From Bin5 sp965232575 (GTDB lineage: Bacteria > Chloroflexota > Anaerolineae > Caldilineales > Caldilineaceae): 64,000 bases of DNA. A model generated the notes under the pieces. It searched no databases. It was given only the letters and a program-made list of their open reading frames with translations, and was not told the DNA's origin. The position numbers and the translations under genes are program-made. The DNA is taken from NCBI GenBank assembly GCA_965232575.1, contig CBDDPZ010000007.1, forward strand, positions 310,001-374,000, written 5' to 3'. Shown here piece by piece: positions 60,240 to 64,000 of the stretch (position 1 is the stretch's first letter; the number at the start of each line of letters is the position of its first letter).

Positions 60240-60948
60240 GCGAACTGTCCTTTTCTGCGGAGGTCAATCGGTAACCCACGCCCCTCACTGTGTGAAGACG
60301 GCGCGGCCGAGCTGCGTCCTCCTCGATCTTTGTGCGCAACCAGCGAATATGCACATACACCGTTTGCGTTTCGCCGATCCAATCAGACCCCCATACATTC
60401 TTCAGGATTTCGGCGATAGAAACGGCTTCACCCGCTCGACTCGCCAGATAGGCGAGAAGTTGGAATTCCCTGGGCGTCAGCGCCACCGCGCGACCGCCGA
60501 CCGTAACCTGATGCGCAGAGCGGTCCAACTCCAGATCGCCTACAACCAGGTTGGACAGGTCGGCCCCGCCGCTGGGCTCCCCGCTCGCCGCAGCCCGCCG
60601 CAAAACGGCTCTCACTCTTGCCAGCAGCACATCAATATCAAACGGCTTCGTCACATAATCGTCCGCGCCCAGCTCCAGGCCGACGATTTCGTCCAATTCC
60701 CGCCTGCGGGCCGTGACAAAAATAACAGGAGCGTCGAACGATTGCCTCAGTGCGCGCAACGTTTCCATACCGTCCATTCCCGGCAGCCCAATGTCCAGCA
60801 GCACCAGTTGTGGTTGCGCTTCTCGGGCCTTTTCCAGCGCATCCTCTCCACTGCCGGCGATTTCTGTATTATAGCCGGCATCCTGCAGGCCTATCGAGAC
60901 GCTGCGCCTCATCAACTGATCGTCATCTACTACAAGTATGGTCGCCAT
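60229..60948 (-). CDS. OmpR/PhoB-family response regulator
   Basis: 239 residues. Receiver: acidic pocket VDDDQ, phospho-acceptor Asp52 (LLDIGLPGMDG), Thr79 (FVTAR) and Lys101 (VTKPF). DNA-binding winged helix ends GVGYRLTSAEKD with VYVHIRWLRTKIEEDAARPR. First gene of the regulator-kinase-htrA locus; the 11-bp-spaced direct repeat at 58761-58781 is a good candidate for its site. Confidence 0.95.
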   Translation of the reverse strand: MATILVVDDDQLMRRSVSIGLQDAGYNTEIAGSGEDALEKAREAQPQLVLLDIGLPGMDGMETLRALRQSFDAPVIFVTARRRELDEIVGLELGADDYVTKPFDIDVLLARVRAVLRRAAASGEPSGGADLSNLVVGDLELDRSAHQVTVGGRAVALTPREFQLLAYLASRAGEAVSIAEILKNVWGSDWIGETQTVYVHIRWLRTKIEEDAARPRRLHTVRGVGYRLTSAEKDSSHVA

Positions 60949-61026
60949 AGACAGTCTTCGTGAACCAAACTACCCGAAACGAATAAGACCTGGAATGAGG
61001 CAATGCCTCCTGCTACTCTCCACGGT

Positions 61027-61503
61027 TCAGCGCACGCCCGCGCCGAACTCATATACCATTTGCCCTCCCAGCCAACCACTGAGAATTACCAGCCCAATTC
61101 CCAATAGGAGTTGCACAGTCAAACGCCATTTCCCTTCGCGGCCGGTAAGAAGATCCGCCGACCAATCCCAGCCTTCCCCCTCCGGCCTTTTCCTCCGCAT
61201 CCAAAGGAGCCAGCCGCGGTAAATCAGGTCACCGTATAGAACGGCCAAAGCCAGACCACTGCCCGTATGCCAGTTGAGAAGGGGACGGTAAGGCGCATCC
61301 GGCGGCAGAGCCCCTTGCGACACTATGCCGCTGACAATGGCAACCGGCAAAGACAACCATCCTGGCAAGAGCATCCCCCAGCCAATGATACGCAGTTCAA
61401 GGCGGGGCCAACGGTGGAGAGTTGCCAGTATAGCGAGGCTACCGCAGATCAGCAGCGCGATGGGGAAATGGACGACAGCCGCATGGATGAGCGAAGGTTT
61501 CAT
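61027..61503 (-). CDS. DUF2231 membrane protein
   Basis: 158 residues with four hydrophobic segments. The opening SLIHAAVVHFPIALLICG with paired His and the helix LNWHTGSGLALAVLYG match DUF2231, small membrane proteins with conserved His that may bind heme. Function unknown. It lies 78 bases upstream (in minus-strand sense) of the regulator end. Confidence 0.85.
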   Translation of the reverse strand: MKPSLIHAAVVHFPIALLICGSLAILATLHRWPRLELRIIGWGMLLPGWLSLPVAIVSGIVSQGALPPDAPYRPLLNWHTGSGLALAVLYGDLIYRGWLLWMRRKRPEGEGWDWSADLLTGREGKWRLTVQLLLGIGLVILSGWLGGQMVYEFGAGVR

Positions 61504-61836
61504 TGTAGTCAGTTTAGATGTGTTCTTTCCGCTCTAAAGTAGCCGCGATTCCTGTTCCTCGGAGTTCGCTTAGCCGAAAGAAAATACCAGCAGGTTTGAG
61601 CCCTGCAATCAGTACTGTAATCCTCAATTCGGCCTCTCCGCAACTCTGCGTTGGAATATCCTTAGAACCACAAGGCGCAGGAGAGACTCGACAAGGTATT
61701 TCAATTATCTATAACGATCTGATAAGATTCTAGGCAATATTTCCTTAATAATTGACGTCTATACTGAATGATGAAAGCGGTTTTGGACAACCGGAACAAT
61801 TCCGAATGGTCTGCGCATGGCGAAAGGATGAGAAAA
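61504..61836. other. intergenic region between DUF2231 and msrP, divergent genes
   Basis: About 330 bases. AT-rich toward the msrP side (around 61690-61770) with TATACT at 61761-61766, a possible -10 but with no good -35 at the usual spacing. No gene seen. Confidence 0.4.
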
Positions 61837-62820
61837 ATGTCACGCATACAAATTCCCAAGATCCCTTGGCAAGAGATTACGCCTGAAGAGGTCTTCCTGA
61901 ATCGGCGGAAATTCATGAAGGGCGCAGGACTAGCACTGGGAACGGCAGCCCTCGCAGCATGTTCGATGCCTGAAATGGAGGAGGTAGCCAGCGAGGGTGA
62001 TACCGAGAGCGCCGCCCAACCCGAGGCGGCCCCAGCCGAGCTCGGAACCGCTGACGAACTTGGCGACCCGCTCAATACGTTTGAGCAGATAACCAACTAC
62101 AACAACTACTATGAGTTCTCCACAGACAAGCAGGCCGTGGCTCGCCTGGCTGAAGGCTACCCCACCTCCCCCTGGACTGTTGAGGTCGGAGGACTGGTCA
62201 ACAATCCCGGCGCCTACGATGTCGACGACCTGCGCCAGATGTTCGACATCGAAGAGCGCATCTACCGGCTGCGCTGCGTGGAAGCCTGGTCTATGGTGAT
62301 CCCATGGATGGGATTCCAACTCTCCGACCTGCTTGAAGTCGTCGAGCCGCAGTCGGACGCGCAGTATGTGCGCTTTGAGACGATTCTCGACATGGATGGA
62401 ATGCCCGGACAGCGGAACAGCAGCTGGTACCAGTGGCCTTATGTCGAGGGTCTCCGCATCGACGAGGCCATGAATCCACTCGCAATTCTTGCCACCGGCC
62501 TCTACGGCAAGGATCTCCTGCCCCAGAACGGCGCGCCGATTCGTCTCGTTGTCCCCTGGAAGTACGGCTTCAAGAGCATCAAGTCGATCGTCAAGATCGA
62601 TCTTGTCGCCGAGCAGCCAACTTCCCTGTGGATGGCCGCGGCCGGCCACGAGTATGGCTTCTACGCCAATGTGAACCCGGAAGTCAATCACCCCCGCTGG
62701 TCACAGGCCACCGAGCGCCGCATCGGCGAACGGGGACGGCGTCAGACCCTGATGTTCAACGGGTATGAAGAACAGGTCGCCTATCTTTATGAAGGCATGG
62801 ACCTGGTTGCAAACTATTAG
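61837..62820 (+). CDS. msrP: protein-methionine-sulfoxide reductase catalytic subunit MsrP
   Basis: 327 residues from the ATG at 61837 (AAGGATGAG before it), which leaves the Tat signal NRRKFMKGAGLALGTAAL near the start. The molybdopterin domain has the Mo-binding Cys in YRLRCVEAWSMVIPW and later GAPIRLVVPWKYGFKSIKS. MsrP reduces oxidised Met in exported proteins, taking electrons from MsrQ. The next gene, 83 bases later, is MsrQ. Confidence 0.95.
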   Translation: MSRIQIPKIPWQEITPEEVFLNRRKFMKGAGLALGTAALAACSMPEMEEVASEGDTESAAQPEAAPAELGTADELGDPLNTFEQITNYNNYYEFSTDKQAVARLAEGYPTSPWTVEVGGLVNNPGAYDVDDLRQMFDIEERIYRLRCVEAWSMVIPWMGFQLSDLLEVVEPQSDAQYVRFETILDMDGMPGQRNSSWYQWPYVEGLRIDEAMNPLAILATGLYGKDLLPQNGAPIRLVVPWKYGFKSIKSIVKIDLVAEQPTSLWMAAAGHEYGFYANVNPEVNHPRWSQATERRIGERGRRQTLMFNGYEEQVAYLYEGMDLVANY

Positions 62821-62903
62821 AATACCGTCATGTCTGCAGTGGCCGGCGGTCAGTAACTGTACCGACCGCTGGCCACCTGTGATTGAAGTGTAGAAGGTGA
62901 CGC

Positions 62904-63560
62904 GTGAATCTCGATAAACTGCTGACCAAAGGGCAGATACTTTGGCTGACGCATATCGGCGCCTTGATACCACTGGCGTGGTTGCTTTACGAGGACTATA
63001 CGAGCGGACTGAGTGTCAATCCAATCCAGGACTGGACCCTTCGCACCGGCAAGCCCGCACTCGTCCTGCTCGTCCTTTCTCTTGCATGCACGCCTCTCAA
63101 CATCATACTTGGTTGGCGAAACATCATCCCGGCCCGTAAATGGTTGGGCCTCTATGCTTTCGGCTACGCGGCCGTCCATTTCTACATCTTCATCGGTGAA
63201 GACTACGGCTTTCAGTGGATATATATCTGGCAGGATGTAGGCACCAAACTTTACATCATCGTTGGGTTCAGTGCCCTGCTGATTCTGCTTCCTCTTGCTC
63301 TCACTTCTTCAAAAGGATGGATGCGCCGCCTTGGCAAGTGGTGGAAAAAACTCCATCAGTGGGTCTATCTCGCCGGCGTCCTTGCAGTATTTCACTATGT
63401 CTGGGTCGTGAAGGCCGATTACCGTGAACCGGCCGCCTGGGGTGTTCTGCTCGGCATCTTCCTGTTCGTGCGCATTCCCTTCGTCCGCAAGCGCATCGCC
63501 AGGTGGCGCTCTAAGCTGCGCGGCCCGTCCGCACCGAGGACGAGGCGATCTCCGGCTTAA
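62904..63560 (+). CDS. msrQ: heme-binding membrane subunit MsrQ
   Basis: 218 residues from a GTG at 62904 with GAAGGTG upstream. Six membrane helices; the FRD-like heme ligands include HIGALIPLAWLLYED, YAAVHFYIFIGED and KLHQWVYLAGVLAVFHYVW. It moves quinol/respiratory electrons to MsrP at the outer face. Ends a two-gene unit, followed by a strong hairpin. Confidence 0.93.
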   Translation: MNLDKLLTKGQILWLTHIGALIPLAWLLYEDYTSGLSVNPIQDWTLRTGKPALVLLVLSLACTPLNIILGWRNIIPARKWLGLYAFGYAAVHFYIFIGEDYGFQWIYIWQDVGTKLYIIVGFSALLILLPLALTSSKGWMRRLGKWWKKLHQWVYLAGVLAVFHYVWVVKADYREPAAWGVLLGIFLFVRIPFVRKRIARWRSKLRGPSAPRTRRSPA

Positions 63561-63612
63561 TGCCGGCGCGACGAAAAGTCCCGTAAAACTACCCAAACGG
63601 CAACTCTCAACG

Positions 63613-63652
63613 GGGGTGTTCCTGTAAGTCCGCAACGGACCGGAACATCCCC
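63613..63652. terminator. nested stem-loop between convergent genes
   Basis: GGGGTGTTCC (63613-63622) pairs with GGAACATCCCC (63642-63652) with one bulged base, enclosing GTCCG-caa-CGGAC (63628-63640). Located between msrQ and the minus-strand gene, followed by TTACTCTT on the plus strand; likely a bidirectional terminator. Confidence 0.65.
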
Positions 63653-63961
63653 TTACTCTTCTGTTTCCTGGGCGCACTGGGGACAGAACTGAGGGTCCTC
63701 TAACTCGATCAAATGCTCGCTGCAGACCGAGAAAGTAACTTCCACACGTTCAGATAGGAAGCGCTTCTTGACCTCGGCTTCGAGCACAAGCGAGCGGCAG
63801 TTGCTCGTCAGCAGAAAAGTCGGCACCGGACACTGATTACACAGCTTGCGTTTCCAGGGTCGTTCGTTGCCGGGGCTTTCTTCGAGCAAACGGCATGTCT
63901 CCCGCTGGTTGCCGCGGTGATAATCCCCATAGAAATACCGACAGTTAACCGGTTGTGGCAT
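63653..63961 (-). CDS. small Cys-rich (zinc-ribbon-like) hypothetical protein
   Basis: 102 residues. Cysteines at CRYFYGDYHRGNQRETCRL, KLCNQCPVP, SNCRSL, FSVCSEH and FCPQCAQETEE give two CxxC pairs plus partners, suggesting bound metal. The final CPQCA tail is typical of small zinc-ribbon proteins. No known family recognised. Its start at 63961 is inside the last 40 bases of the window, which hold nothing else definite. Confidence 0.55.
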   Translation of the reverse strand: MPQPVNCRYFYGDYHRGNQRETCRLLEESPGNERPWKRKLCNQCPVPTFLLTSNCRSLVLEAEVKKRFLSERVEVTFSVCSEHLIELEDPQFCPQCAQETEE

Positions 63962-64000
63962 CGAGTTCTACCGCGTAAAGCCGCCCTCCCGCCACACTCT

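Overview
The window is high-GC bacterial DNA with dense gene packing, frequent 1-11 bp start/stop overlaps, GTG and TTG starts, and many exported proteins with Tat signals or lipoboxes. The gene content (a PucC-family transporter, an isoquinoline-oxidoreductase-type molybdoenzyme, UvsE, paired Gfo/Idh/MocA oxidoreductases, a sulfatase next to an RraA/FAH pair, many DoxX/YeeE-type membrane proteins, an Imm11-like gene) suggests a Chloroflexota bacterium of the Anaerolineae/Caldilineae type. That is inference from gene content; no rRNA or marker set is present. No tRNA, rRNA, CRISPR array or replication origin was seen.

Layout. 1-2.9 kb (+): the 3' part of a PucC-like transporter, a small dimeric-barrel-like protein, a protein with a caspase-like His/Cys arrangement, and an HD-domain protein. 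2.9-18 kb (almost all -): a two-subunit molybdenum hydroxylase; UvsE with a possible nuclease-like partner; a coupled M1-type peptidase / DUF2071 / DedA run; DnaJ-type CbpA and DnaK; a cysteine desulfurase-like protein and SppA. 18.28-24.44 kb: an accessory island. It is bounded by ISAs1-type ends and a 10-bp direct repeat (9/10 identical), and carries a secreted repeat protein with a C-terminal HNH-like toxin domain, an Imm11-like immunity gene, a Tat-signal HNH/membrane protein enclosed in a 38-bp inverted repeat, and an ISAs1 transposase. 24.5-28.4 kb (+): an ABC-2 exporter and two Gfo/Idh/MocA dehydrogenases. 28.8-36.6 kb (+): a short B12/radical-SAM protein, a methyltransferase, a complete amino-acid-type ABC importer, and DoxX-YeeE/YedE-DoxX membrane genes. 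36.8-42.9 kb (+): a glycolipid or polysaccharide cluster (two GT2 enzymes, a DUF2064 enzyme, an EamA carrier, a GT39 enzyme).

43-48.7 kb (-): RecJ, a two-gene AAA ATPase plus TOPRIM-like pair that resembles an anti-phage module, a frameshifted DUF2283 gene and a Cas4/AddB-like nuclease. 49.1-52.5 kb (+): an RraA/FAH/sulfatase catabolic set with a truncated DUF433 gene. 52.5-55.7 kb: a type ISP-like restriction-modification gene broken by four single-base shifts. 56-64 kb: a TPR-like protein, a methyltransferase, then a response regulator - histidine kinase - HtrA(PDZ-PepSY) locus (-) with an 11-bp-spaced direct repeat ahead of htrA and three consecutive hairpins after it; then DUF2231, MsrP-MsrQ (periplasmic methionine sulfoxide repair) and a Cys-rich small protein.

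Envelope maintenance recurs: HtrA and its two-component system, MsrPQ, SppA, DnaK/CbpA and the M1 peptidase. The most unusual parts are the mobile toxin island, the inverted-repeat-enclosed Tat-HNH gene inside it, the ATPase-TOPRIM pair, and the structured DNA around htrA.
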